This document shows positions 8,166 to 15,785 of a stretch of DNA of 64,000 bases, one piece after another. The notes under the pieces were generated by a model. It was not told the origin of the DNA. It searched no databases and saw only the letters and a program-made list of their open reading frames with translations. The DNA lies in NCBI RefSeq assembly GCF_900101705.1, contig NZ_FNAC01000014.1, positions 49,153 through 113,152 of the forward strand. The letters run 5' to 3'. This DNA comes from Algoriphagus faecimaris. Lineage in GTDB: Bacteria; Bacteroidota; Bacteroidia; Cytophagales; Cyclobacteriaceae. The first letter of the stretch is position 1. Each line of letters opens with the position of its first letter. A program made the translations under genes and the position numbers.

Positions 8166-8190
8166 ATAACCAGATTAAAATCTGGCTATT
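8166..8190 (-). terminator. Terminator of thiL
   Basis: Stem CCAGAT/ATCTGG (8170-8175, 8180-8185), extended by AATAg/cTATT. On the minus strand it is followed by a T-rich run. It lies just after the thiL stop. Confidence 0.75.
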
Positions 8191-8197
8191 CCAATGG

Positions 8198-9226
8198 TCA
8201 AAAATGCTTCCAACCCTGAGCTTTCAATTGCACGGCTGTACCACTTTTGGTCACCAAAAACTTACCTTCTTCAGCTTTGGTGATATGCCCAATGAAGTGG
8301 ATATCAGGATGCTTTTCTAGTTTTTTGAAATCCTTTTGGTCAATCGTAAAAAGCAATTCGTAATCCTCTCCCCCATTGAGCACGCAGGTGATCGGATCCA
8401 AATTCAATTCCACGGCGGTATCAAAGGTCTGCTTATCTATGGGTAATTTATCCTCGTAAATCGTCGCTCCAACATTCGAAGCTTTGCAGATGTGAAAAAT
8501 CTCAGACGCTAAACCATCCGAAATGTCCATCATGGAGGTGGGCACTACATCCAATTCCCGCAATTCATGAATGATGTCCATCCGTGCATCCGGTTTAAGT
8601 TGTCTAGCAGTGACGATTCCATATTTTTCCAAATCAGGCTTCATATCCGGATTGGCCAAGTATACCTGCTTTTCTCGCTCAAGGATTTGTAAACCGACCA
8701 AAGCTCCTCCCAAGTCACCGGTAGCACAAAGAATATCATTTGCTTTAGCTCCGTTGCGATAGGCGATTTGATCTTTTTGAGCTTCGCCAACAGCTGTAAT
8801 CGAAATCACCAAACCACTTCTTGAAGCCGTAGTATCACCACCAATTAAATCCACACCGTAGTGTTCACAGGCAGCATGAATTCCAGCATACAAAGCATCT
8901 ACCGCCTCCACAGAAAAACGATTAGACAAGGCAATGGAAACAGTGATTTGCTTAGGAATCGCATTCATCGCTGCGACATCCGAAACATTGACTGCGACAG
9001 CCTTGAATCCTACATGAGGAAGCGGAGCATAGGCCAAATCAAAATGAACACCTTCGAGCAATAAGTCCGTAGTGATCACCTTCACATGGTCTCCGGCATC
9101 GATCACTGCTGCATCATCGCCAATACCTTTGATGGAAGAAGGGTTTTTGACGACTACTTTTTCATTCAAATGATCAATAAGACCAAACTCACCGATTTCA
9201 CGTATTTCTGTTCTCTTTTCTGACAT
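8198..9226 (-). CDS. thiL: Thiamine-monophosphate kinase
   Basis: A 342-residue member of the PurM/AIR synthase-related superfamily. ThiL phosphorylates thiamine monophosphate with ATP to give thiamine diphosphate, the last step of the pathway. GIGDDAAVI (residues 34-42) holds the metal-binding aspartates, TTDLLLEGVHFDL follows, and the C-terminal domain has MDISDGLASEI. The length is normal. It is a single gene with its own terminator. No TPP riboswitch was seen in its leader. Confidence 0.95.
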   Translation of the reverse strand: MSEKRTEIREIGEFGLIDHLNEKVVVKNPSSIKGIGDDAAVIDAGDHVKVITTDLLLEGVHFDLAYAPLPHVGFKAVAVNVSDVAAMNAIPKQITVSIALSNRFSVEAVDALYAGIHAACEHYGVDLIGGDTTASRSGLVISITAVGEAQKDQIAYRNGAKANDILCATGDLGGALVGLQILEREKQVYLANPDMKPDLEKYGIVTARQLKPDARMDIIHELRELDVVPTSMMDISDGLASEIFHICKASNVGATIYEDKLPIDKQTFDTAVELNLDPITCVLNGGEDYELLFTIDQKDFKKLEKHPDIHFIGHITKAEEGKFLVTKSGTAVQLKAQGWKHF

Positions 9227-9433
9227 TTCTTGGTATGTGATTCGTTGTTAAATTATTGGTTATTGGGTTTTTGAGTTACAGGGAATTAGGATTTAAGGTA
9301 ATGTATGAAGTTCCAAACTAATACAACAGCTAAGAGAGCCTCGGGTTGGCAATGCTGCCTACTGCAAACTTTTCAGATTTCTGACTTTCCTAATAGCTTC
9401 GACTCCGCTCAGGCTGACAATACTGCTAACTGC

Positions 9434-9835
9434 CTACTTTCTTTCCTGACATAATTCCACCAACACCCCATTCGTACTTCGGGGATGCAAAAATACGACT
9501 AATTTATTGTCTGCTCCTTCCTTTGGCGTTTCATTTAAGATTTCGAAGCCCTCGCCTTTCAATCGCGTTACTTCTGAATGGATATCTTCCACATCAAAGG
9601 CGATATGATGCACTCCAGGTTTTTTTTTCTCCAAATACTTAGCGATGGCGCTCTCGGGTTTTGTTGCTTGAAGCAATTCCACCTTGGTTTCGCCAACTTG
9701 AAAAAAAGAGGTCTCCACTGCTTCTCCCTCCACGGTTTCAGTTTTAAAATGGACTTTCCCCAAGAGTTTGGCAAAAAGTGCATTGGACTCTTCCAAGTCA
9801 GCCACAGCGATACCGATATGTTCTATTTTCTTCAT
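9434..9835 (-). CDS. mce: Methylmalonyl-CoA epimerase
   Basis: A 133-residue vicinal-oxygen-chelate protein with two beta-alpha-beta-beta-beta modules. Metal and catalytic residues are visible: His6 (KIEHIGIAV), Glu53, His76/77 (GVHHIAFDV) and Glu127 (VLVELC). The enzyme interconverts (R)- and (S)-methylmalonyl-CoA between methylmalonyl-CoA mutase and propionyl-CoA carboxylase. The partner genes are not beside it. It is divergent from the IscA-like gene at 9927, with overlapping control regions. Confidence 0.93.
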   Translation of the reverse strand: MKKIEHIGIAVADLEESNALFAKLLGKVHFKTETVEGEAVETSFFQVGETKVELLQATKPESAIAKYLEKKKPGVHHIAFDVEDIHSEVTRLKGEGFEILNETPKEGADNKLVVFLHPRSTNGVLVELCQERK

Positions 9836-9847
9836 ATTAATAATTCG

Positions 9848-9855
9848 TATATTTG
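9848..9855 (+). promoter_or_regulatory. Promoter -7 box (TATATTTG) for the IscA-like gene
   Basis: An exact TAnnTTTG, with a weak upstream TTTC at 9827-9830 (17-base gap) that overlaps the start of the divergent mce. The predicted leader is about 65 bases. Confidence 0.5.
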
Positions 9856-9926
9856 TGAGTGAATCTTTTCAGGTGAGGGAATGTTTACCCCCTGAAATCA
9901 TTAAGTAGACGTAAAGATAAAAATAT

Positions 9927-10253
9927 ATGATCATCGTTTCTGACAAGGCCAAAGAACGAATTTTGGAACTAAAAAAAGAGGAAGGCCGAGCTGAGCACGA
10001 AAATATCCGCGTATCTGTCAAAGGTGGTGGATGCTCCGGGCTGATGTACGATTTGGGTTTTGATGGTGACACGGTAGAAACAGACCATGTTTTTGAAGAC
10101 AAAGGAGTCAAAATCATTGTAGACCGGAAAAGCCTATTGTACCTCGCAGGTACTACTTTGGAGTTTTCCGATGGGCTGAATGGCAAAGGCTTTCAATTCG
10201 TCAATCCCAATGCGAGCCGTACCTGCGGATGTGGGGAAAGTTTCTCGATATAA
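9927..10253 (+). CDS. HesB/IscA family iron-sulfur assembly protein
   Basis: A 108-residue A-type Fe-S carrier. All three ligand cysteines are present: Cys36 in GGGCSGL and Cys100/Cys102 in the terminal CGCG motif. A-type proteins accept a cluster from the SUF or ISC scaffold and pass it to target enzymes. It is monocistronic here, with its own promoter and terminator, and not inside a suf operon. Compare the second family member at 23751, which lacks the C-terminal cysteines. Confidence 0.93.
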   Translation: MIIVSDKAKERILELKKEEGRAEHENIRVSVKGGGCSGLMYDLGFDGDTVETDHVFEDKGVKIIVDRKSLLYLAGTTLEFSDGLNGKGFQFVNPNASRTCGCGESFSI

Positions 10254-10278
10254 GCCTCACTCGTCATTTCAAAATTAC

Positions 10279-10310
10279 AAAGGCGATCCGTTTTGGGTTG
10301 CCTTTTCTTT
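10279..10310 (+). terminator. Terminator of the IscA-like gene
   Basis: Stem AAAGGC (10279-10284) with GCCTTT (10300-10305), extended by imperfect pairs, then TTCTTTTT. Confidence 0.7.
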
Positions 10311-10347
10311 TTATGTAAATCTCTGTCTCAAAATTAGCTTCATTCCT

Positions 10348-10355
10348 TACCTTTG
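10348..10355 (+). promoter_or_regulatory. Promoter -7 box (TACCTTTG) of gcvT-comB
   Basis: An exact TAnnTTTG 24 bases before the gcvT ATG. It shows that the upstream in-frame TTG at 10353 lies inside the promoter and cannot be the start. Confidence 0.6.
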
Positions 10356-10379
10356 CCTCCAATAAAAAACGAACCCAAA

Positions 10380-11474
10380 ATGGAAACACCCATCAAAAAC
10401 ATTCCTCTAAATGATCTTCATGTAGCTCTTGGCGGCAAAATGGTGCCTTTTGCAGGCTACAATATGCCTGTACGGTATAGCTCGGACAATGAGGAGCACC
10501 TTTGTGTCCGTAATGGAGTCGGGGTTTTTGATGTTTCTCACATGGGCGAGTTTTTTGTAGAAGGCCCACAAGCCTTGGATTTGATCCAGAAAGTCACCTC
10601 CAATGATGCTTCGAAACTTGTCATTGGCCAAGCTCAATATTCTTGTTTTCCCAATGTAAAGGGCGGAATCGTGGACGACTTGATCGTTTACAAATTTGAA
10701 GAAGAGAAGTACATGCTCGTCGTCAATGCTTCCAATATAGATAAGGACTGGGCTTGGATAAATAAGCATAACACTATGGAAGCCAAATTAACCAATGCTT
10801 CCGATGAATATTGTCTTTTTGCTGTGCAAGGACCCAAAGCCATCGAGGCTGTCCAACCCCTTACTCCAGTCAATCTTTCAGAAGTAAAATTCTATCACTT
10901 CACCATGGGAGAATTTGCCGGAGTTCCGGAAGTAATCATCTCAGGTACAGGATATACCGGTGCGGGTGGTTTTGAGATTTATGTGAAAAATGCAGATGCT
11001 GAGAAGGTCTGGAATGCGATTTTTGAAGCCGGAAAAGATTTTGATATCAAACCCATTGGCTTAGGTGCAAGAGATACCCTGAGAATGGAAATGGGCTATT
11101 GCCTTTACGGAAATGACATCAATGATGAGACTTCCCCTATCGAAGCAGGATTGGGATGGATCACCAAATTCACCAAAGACTTCATCAATTCTGAAGCTTT
11201 AAAAGCACAAAAAGAAGCAGGTGTGGAAAAAAAATTAGTAGGCTTTGTGATGCAGGAAAGAGGAATTCCAAGAGGGCATTATCCCATTGTGGATGAAGCC
11301 GGCAATTCTATTGGTGAGGTGACCTCCGGAACTCAATCTCCCTCCATGGGCGTAGGAATAGGCTTAGGCTATGTGAAAATAGAATTTAGCAAACCTGGAA
11401 CAGAAATCTTTATCCAGGTAAGAAATAAAAATCTGAAAGCTCAGGTTGAAAAACTACCCTTGTTGAAAGGATGA
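10380..11474 (+). CDS. gcvT: Glycine cleavage system T protein (aminomethyltransferase)
   Basis: A 364-residue protein. GcvT moves the aminomethyl carbon of glycine from the H-protein lipoyl arm to tetrahydrofolate, releasing ammonia. The N-terminus [22 protein letters not shown] is typical, [19 protein letters not shown] marks the folate-binding domain, and the C-terminal barrel carries [10 protein letters not shown]. The ATG at 10380 was chosen from family alignment and promoter position. gcvH and gcvP are not nearby. It overlaps comB by four bases. Confidence 0.95.
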   Translation: METPIKNIPLNDLHVALGGKMVPFAGYNMPVRYSSDNEEHLCVRNGVGVFDVSHMGEFFVEGPQALDLIQKVTSNDASKLVIGQAQYSCFPNVKGGIVDDLIVYKFEEEKYMLVVNASNIDKDWAWINKHNTMEAKLTNASDEYCLFAVQGPKAIEAVQPLTPVNLSEVKFYHFTMGEFAGVPEVIISGTGYTGAGGFEIYVKNADAEKVWNAIFEAGKDFDIKPIGLGARDTLRMEMGYCLYGNDINDETSPIEAGLGWITKFTKDFINSEALKAQKEAGVEKKLVGFVMQERGIPRGHYPIVDEAGNSIGEVTSGTQSPSMGVGIGLGYVKIEFSKPGTEIFIQVRNKNLKAQVEKLPLLKG

Positions 11475-12175
11475 GAAACATCGAAGTCTGCTTCAGTCCG
11501 GAATTAATCCATTTGCATGAACTGCAGGGAAAAATCGTGGTGGTAGTCGATATTTTTCGGGCTACCTCCACGATGATTGCCGCTTTAGCCAACGGAATTG
11601 AAGAAATCAGTACTTTTTCGGACCTAGAGGAATGTCGTGAAATGAAAGATCAGGGCTATTTGATCGCAGGAGAGCGAAACGGTCAAACTGTAGAAGGTTT
11701 TGACTTAGGCAACTCCCCTGTGGCATTTTTGAAAAAGGACTACTCCGGTCAAAAACTTGCCATGACGACCACCAACGGCACCTTGGCAATCTCCAAATCC
11801 AGTGCGGCAGATGAGATTTTGATTGGAGCTTTCCCCAACCTGTCTGCCACCATCACTTACCTCCAAAAGCAGAAAAAGGATGTACTCATTCATTGTGCTG
11901 GATGGAAAGGTCGATTCAATTTGGAAGATTCACTCTATGCTGGCGCCTTAGTCAAGTCTCTGGAATCGAGCCATGAAGCTGATGAGGATGGGGCTTTGGC
12001 GATGAAGTCGCTCTTTGAAAAAGAAGGCCATCAGATGAAAGCCTACTTGAGCAAAGCTTCTCATGCCAAAAGACTACAAAACCACGGAATTGAGGCCGAT
12101 ATTGATTTTTGCCTAACCTTGGACCTGTATGAGCTAGTGGGAAAAGTCGAAAATGAAAAAGTGAGAGCAATTTAA
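11471..12175 (+). CDS. comB: 2-phosphosulfolactate phosphatase family protein (ComB-like)
   Basis: A 234-residue ComB-family protein with [12 protein letters not shown] (Asp27), [13 protein letters not shown] and TTTNGT. In methanogens ComB dephosphorylates 2-phosphosulfolactate to sulfolactate in coenzyme M synthesis; bacterial members are common but their substrate is mostly untested. It is translationally coupled to gcvT (ATGA overlap). Members of Cytophagales make sulfonolipids from cysteate, so sulfonate metabolism is possible, but nothing nearby confirms it. Confidence 0.85.
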   Translation: MRNIEVCFSPELIHLHELQGKIVVVVDIFRATSTMIAALANGIEEISTFSDLEECREMKDQGYLIAGERNGQTVEGFDLGNSPVAFLKKDYSGQKLAMTTTNGTLAISKSSAADEILIGAFPNLSATITYLQKQKKDVLIHCAGWKGRFNLEDSLYAGALVKSLESSHEADEDGALAMKSLFEKEGHQMKAYLSKASHAKRLQNHGIEADIDFCLTLDLYELVGKVENEKVRAI

Positions 12176-12252
12176 GCTAAACTCATTACCTTTTCTCTGA
12201 GAATTTTCCAAAAAATGCTGGTAATTTACCCCTTCAATCAAACCAGCCATCA

Positions 12253-13797
12253 ATGAAGAATCTCCTCGGCTTCGCCCTGATCCTCCTTTTCGTTTCCTGT
12301 CAAAAAGAAAAAGAACTTCCCAGAATTGCCATAGCAGGCTTGGCCATTGAGTCCAGCACCTTTTCTCCAGCTCGATCTACAGCAGAATCCTTCAAAGCCA
12401 GAATTGGCGAAGACGTATTTAATTACTACCCTTTTTTGGCTGACAGCTCTGAAAATAAAGCACGAGCTCAATGGTTTCCAACCTTGCGAGGCCATGCGAT
12501 TCCGGGGGGAATGGTCACCCGAGATGCTTATGATTCTCTAGTGAATGTTACGCTAGAGATGCTAAAAGAAAATCTTCCTTACGATGGACTATTCTTTGAC
12601 ATTCATGGTGCCATGAGTGTAGAAGGATTGGATGATCCCGAGGGGGATTTCATCATCAAGGTGAGAGAAGTAGTGGGTGAGGAAACCCTGATCTCCACTT
12701 CAATGGATTTGCATGGAAATGTTTCTCAAACTTTGGCCGAAAACACCGATCTAATCACCTGCTACCGAATGGCCCCTCACGAGGACGCGCTAGAATCCAA
12801 ACAGCGGGCTGTTGAAAACCTTTTGGATCGACTAGAATCGGGAAAAGGAAAACCTGCCTACAAAGCCTGGATTCCTGTCCCTATTTTACTCCCCGGAGAA
12901 AAAACAAGTACCCGTATCGAACCCGGGAAATCACTATACGCTAAAGTGGATCCCGAAACCCAAAAAGAGGGCGTAATCGATGCAGCGATCTGGATTGGTT
13001 ATGCCTGGGCCGACGAACCCCGAAATCATGCCGTGGTGATGGTCACAGGAGATGATGAAAATCAAGTCAAAGAAAGTGCGGAATATTTGGCAAAAAGTTT
13101 ATGGGAGGTGAGAAATGACTTCGAATTTGTGGCTCCGGTAGCTTATCTGGATGAAAGTCTGGAAATGGCTCTAAACAGTGAGAATAAGCCTTTTGTGATT
13201 TCTGATATGGGAGACAATCCTACTGCAGGTGGGGCCGGCGATGTGACTTGGACTTTAAACGAAATCCTAAAACGACCTGAATTCCAATCCGAAAATGGTC
13301 CAGAATTAATTTATGCATCGATCCCAGGGCCGGATTTGATAGAAAAAGCTAAAAATGCTCAAATCGGTGAGGAAATCTCCGGACTGGTAGGTGCTATAGT
13401 GGATGATCGCTTTGCTCCGCCGCTGAACCTTAAAGGCAAGCTACTTTCCTTAGAAATAGGTGATCAAGATGCCAAAACAGAAGCAGTGGTCCAGGTTGGC
13501 TCAATCAAAATCATCGTCACGGAAAAACGAAAACCTTATCATCGCGAAAGCGACTTTACCAACCTTGGGCTGAATCCAAGGGAAACCGATATACTGGTAG
13601 TCAAAATCGGCTATTTGGTACCAGAATTATATGACTTGCGAGGAGACTGGATCATGGCCTTGACACCGGGAGGTGTGGATCAGGATTTGGAGCGATTGGG
13701 CTATCAACGCATTCAGCGACCAATGTTTCCGCTTGATCCGGACATGCCCGATCCTGACTTGTCAGCAAGATGGATCAAGGCATCCAATAACTTATAA
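12253..13797 (+). CDS. M81 family metallopeptidase (MlrC-like), lipoprotein
   Basis: A 514-residue protein of the microcystinase C (MlrC) family. The signal peptide ends in a lipobox (LLFVSC, Cys16), so it is probably a lipoprotein. Conserved metal-site stretches are FFDIHGAM and SMDLHGN, with CYRMAPHED between the domains and DMGDNPTAGGAGD in the second half. MlrC of sphingomonads cleaves linearised microcystin, but most family members sit in heterotrophs with unknown peptide substrates. It follows comB by 77 bp and ends at a strong bidirectional terminator. Confidence 0.88.
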   Translation: MKNLLGFALILLFVSCQKEKELPRIAIAGLAIESSTFSPARSTAESFKARIGEDVFNYYPFLADSSENKARAQWFPTLRGHAIPGGMVTRDAYDSLVNVTLEMLKENLPYDGLFFDIHGAMSVEGLDDPEGDFIIKVREVVGEETLISTSMDLHGNVSQTLAENTDLITCYRMAPHEDALESKQRAVENLLDRLESGKGKPAYKAWIPVPILLPGEKTSTRIEPGKSLYAKVDPETQKEGVIDAAIWIGYAWADEPRNHAVVMVTGDDENQVKESAEYLAKSLWEVRNDFEFVAPVAYLDESLEMALNSENKPFVISDMGDNPTAGGAGDVTWTLNEILKRPEFQSENGPELIYASIPGPDLIEKAKNAQIGEEISGLVGAIVDDRFAPPLNLKGKLLSLEIGDQDAKTEAVVQVGSIKIIVTEKRKPYHRESDFTNLGLNPRETDILVVKIGYLVPELYDLRGDWIMALTPGGVDQDLERLGYQRIQRPMFPLDPDMPDPDLSARWIKASNNL

Positions 13798-13802
13798 AAA
13801 AA

Positions 13803-13839
13803 AGCTGTCTCAAGATAAAACCTGAGACAGCTTTTTTAT
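13803..13839 (+). terminator. Bidirectional terminator between M81 peptidase and MazG-like gene
   Basis: A 10-bp perfect stem, AGCTGTCTCA (13803-13812) with TGAGACAGCT (13823-13832), with A-run before and T-run after, so it can work on both strands. Confidence 0.88.
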
Positions 13840-14186
13840 TTAAGCTTTTTATTCTCCTTATGTCGGGTGGCATCTCGGATATTTTTCTTTTCCAGATTTT
13901 TATAAAATGCAGCAGTCAAATCCACTCCTGTTTGATTAGCCAAACAAATCAAAACCCACAGAATATCAGCCATTTCATCCCCAAGCTCTTTTCCTTTATC
14001 GGACTCTTTAAAGGATTGCTCTCCATAAGTACGAGACATTAGACGCGCCAATTCCCCTACTTCCTCCATCAAGATGGTCATATTAGTAAGTTCATTAAAA
14101 TAGCGGACACCTACCGTTTTGATCCACTGATCCACTTGGTTCTGAGCTTCAGAAATGGTCAGCTCCTTATTTTCGCCATTCATCAT
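13836..14186 (-). CDS. MazG-like nucleotide pyrophosphohydrolase
   Basis: A 116-residue single-domain all-alpha NTP-PPase. The metal-binding pattern is EEVGE (Glu41, Glu42, Glu45) and ELGDEMADILW (Glu71, Asp74), the EExxE...ExxD signature of MazG/dUTPase-like enzymes. Such short forms hydrolyse NTPs or modified dNTPs to the monophosphate (house-cleaning); the exact substrate is unknown. The ATG at 14186 was taken, and 14183 (second Met) is equally possible. Confidence 0.88.
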   Translation of the reverse strand: MMNGENKELTISEAQNQVDQWIKTVGVRYFNELTNMTILMEEVGELARLMSRTYGEQSFKESDKGKELGDEMADILWVLICLANQTGVDLTAAFYKNLEKKNIRDATRHKENKKLK

Positions 14187-14260
14187 CTTTCAATTAAATA
14201 AGAGACCAAGTAACTAATAAAAAATGGAAGGTATTGGGTAATTTTCACAAAAAAGAACTG

Positions 14261-15301
14261 ATGAAGGCATTGATTTACGAAGGATTTCAATCCACGCCCA
14301 GTATTCAAACTGTAGCTGATCCCGCTCCACTCGAAACGGAGGTAATCATAAAAGTAAAAGCCACTGGCCTTTGTCGATCGGATTGGCACGGTTGGATGGG
14401 GCATGATGAAGATATTGAGCTACCTCATGTCCCCGGACATGAATTTGCAGGAGTGATAGCTGCTGTAGGCTCAGGAGTGAAAAAGTGGAACATCGGAGAT
14501 CGGGTCACCGTTCCCTTTGTCTGCGCCTGTGGAGTTTGCCCTACCTGCCATTCCGGAAACCAACAGATCTGTGATGACCAATTTCAGCCGGGCTTTACCC
14601 ATTGGGGTTCCTTTGCTGAGTACGTAAAAATAGGGAGAGCAGACACTAATTTGGTGACTTTGCCTGAAGACATGAGTTTTGACACAGCGGCGAGTTTGGG
14701 CTGTAGATTTGCCACATCTTTTCGCGCAGTCGTGGATCAGGGGAAAGTGGGCGGAGGTCAATGGGTTGTAGTTTTTGGATGCGGAGGTGTAGGGCTTTCA
14801 GCAATTATGATAGCTAAAGCACAAGGTGCCCAAGTCATCGCAATTGATATTTCAGATAAACAGCTGCAAAGGGCCAGAACACTAGGAGCTGATTTTTGCC
14901 TCAATTCCAAAAATCATCATGCTATTGCTGAAGAAATCATGGAAATCACCAAAGGTGGAGCACAAGTATCGATTGACGCCTTGGGAAATAGCCAAGTGGC
15001 TTATCAATCCGTTTGTTCCCTCCGAAAAAGAGGAAAGCATATTCAGGTGGGATTACTTCTGGATAAAGAAAAGAATACTGCTCTACCAATGAATTTAGTA
15101 ATTGCCAAAGAGTTGGAAATTTTGGGAAGTCATGGCATGCAGGCTTGGAGATATCCTGAAATGATCCAACTTATCCAAACTGGCAAACTGGCTCCAGAAA
15201 AGCTGATAGGAAAAAGAATCACTTTAGCAGATGCCGTAAAGGAACTTCCCGCTATGAATCGATTTGAAAATGAAGGAATCACAATCATCAATCGGGTGTA
15301 G
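14261..15301 (+). CDS. Zinc-dependent alcohol dehydrogenase family protein
   Basis: A 346-residue MDR enzyme. The start is ATG 14261 (MKALIYEG) rather than the upstream TTG, by family fit. Catalytic zinc ligands are Cys38 and His60/Glu61 (PGHEFAG), the structural zinc is held by Cys90, Cys93, Cys96 and Cys104, and the Rossmann motif is VFGCGGVGLSA. The NAD(P)-dependent oxidation of an alcohol, or the reverse, is expected; the substrate is unknown. A near-consensus TAATTTTC at 14239-14246 may be its promoter. Confidence 0.92.
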   Translation: MKALIYEGFQSTPSIQTVADPAPLETEVIIKVKATGLCRSDWHGWMGHDEDIELPHVPGHEFAGVIAAVGSGVKKWNIGDRVTVPFVCACGVCPTCHSGNQQICDDQFQPGFTHWGSFAEYVKIGRADTNLVTLPEDMSFDTAASLGCRFATSFRAVVDQGKVGGGQWVVVFGCGGVGLSAIMIAKAQGAQVIAIDISDKQLQRARTLGADFCLNSKNHHAIAEEIMEITKGGAQVSIDALGNSQVAYQSVCSLRKRGKHIQVGLLLDKEKNTALPMNLVIAKELEILGSHGMQAWRYPEMIQLIQTGKLAPEKLIGKRITLADAVKELPAMNRFENEGITIINRV

Positions 15302-15303
15302 CC

Positions 15304-15785
15304 ATGCAATTTAAGTTGTTTTCTCTTATTTTATTTTTGCTTAAAGTCAGTACTGCAGAGGCTTGTAAATGTGCTGTTACCCTTGATTTTTCTGTCAAAG
15401 AGATCGAAAAATACGCCTATATCGCAGTGGTGAAAATTGGTCAAAAAACGCCAATGGACAGCTCTGCGTTAACTCAGCGAGGACTACCGTATTACTTTAC
15501 AGCCGAAATTGAGAAATTACTGTCTTTAAGGGAAATCCTCGTCAATCGCTCAAAATCCAAGGTGGAATGCGCGAATTTGGTTATTATTCCTCCTGTGATT
15601 ACGGCATAGGTGAAGGAGAAACTTGGCTTATTTTTGCGAGTAAAGTCGGTGGAGAAATTGAATCAACACCCTGCACAAGGACCATAGAAATCGACTCACT
15701 TCAACCAGACCTAAAATGGAGAAATGAGGAAGCTAATTCCCGAGTTAGACTGCTGGAAAAATGGCGAATTGAAGAAAGAGATTAA
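15304..15785 (+). pseudogene. Secreted small Cys-rich protein gene with a -1 frameshift
   Basis: The first frame starts at ATG 15304 with a signal peptide (cleavage after TAEA, then CKCAV) and stops at 15609. The reading continues in another frame to the stop at 15785. In frame one the text runs FTAEIEK then goes off; in the other frame it resumes ITVFKGNPRQSLKIQGG, then YYSSCDYGIGEGETWLIFA and STPCTRTIEI. Adding one A in the AAA run near 15514-15516 joins them into one protein of about 160 residues. The pattern (CKC near the mature N-terminus, SSCD..G..WL.FA, CTRT) resembles small secreted netrin/TIMP-like proteins of Bacteroidota. It is either a real pseudogene or a sequencing slip. The last bases overlap the convergent gene. 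Confidence 0.8.

Noticed and set aside
8126..8197. Riboswitch near thiL
   Set aside because: The only structure is a short palindrome before hicA and a terminator after thiL; there is no TPP-type motif in the real thiL leader (9227-9433).
10353..10379. TTG at 10353 as the gcvT start
   Set aside because: It lies inside the TACCTTTG promoter box; ATG 10380 fits the family N-terminus.
14183..14404. Minus-strand open frame within the alcohol dehydrogenase start region
   Set aside because: Antisense to a well-supported gene, with no domain.
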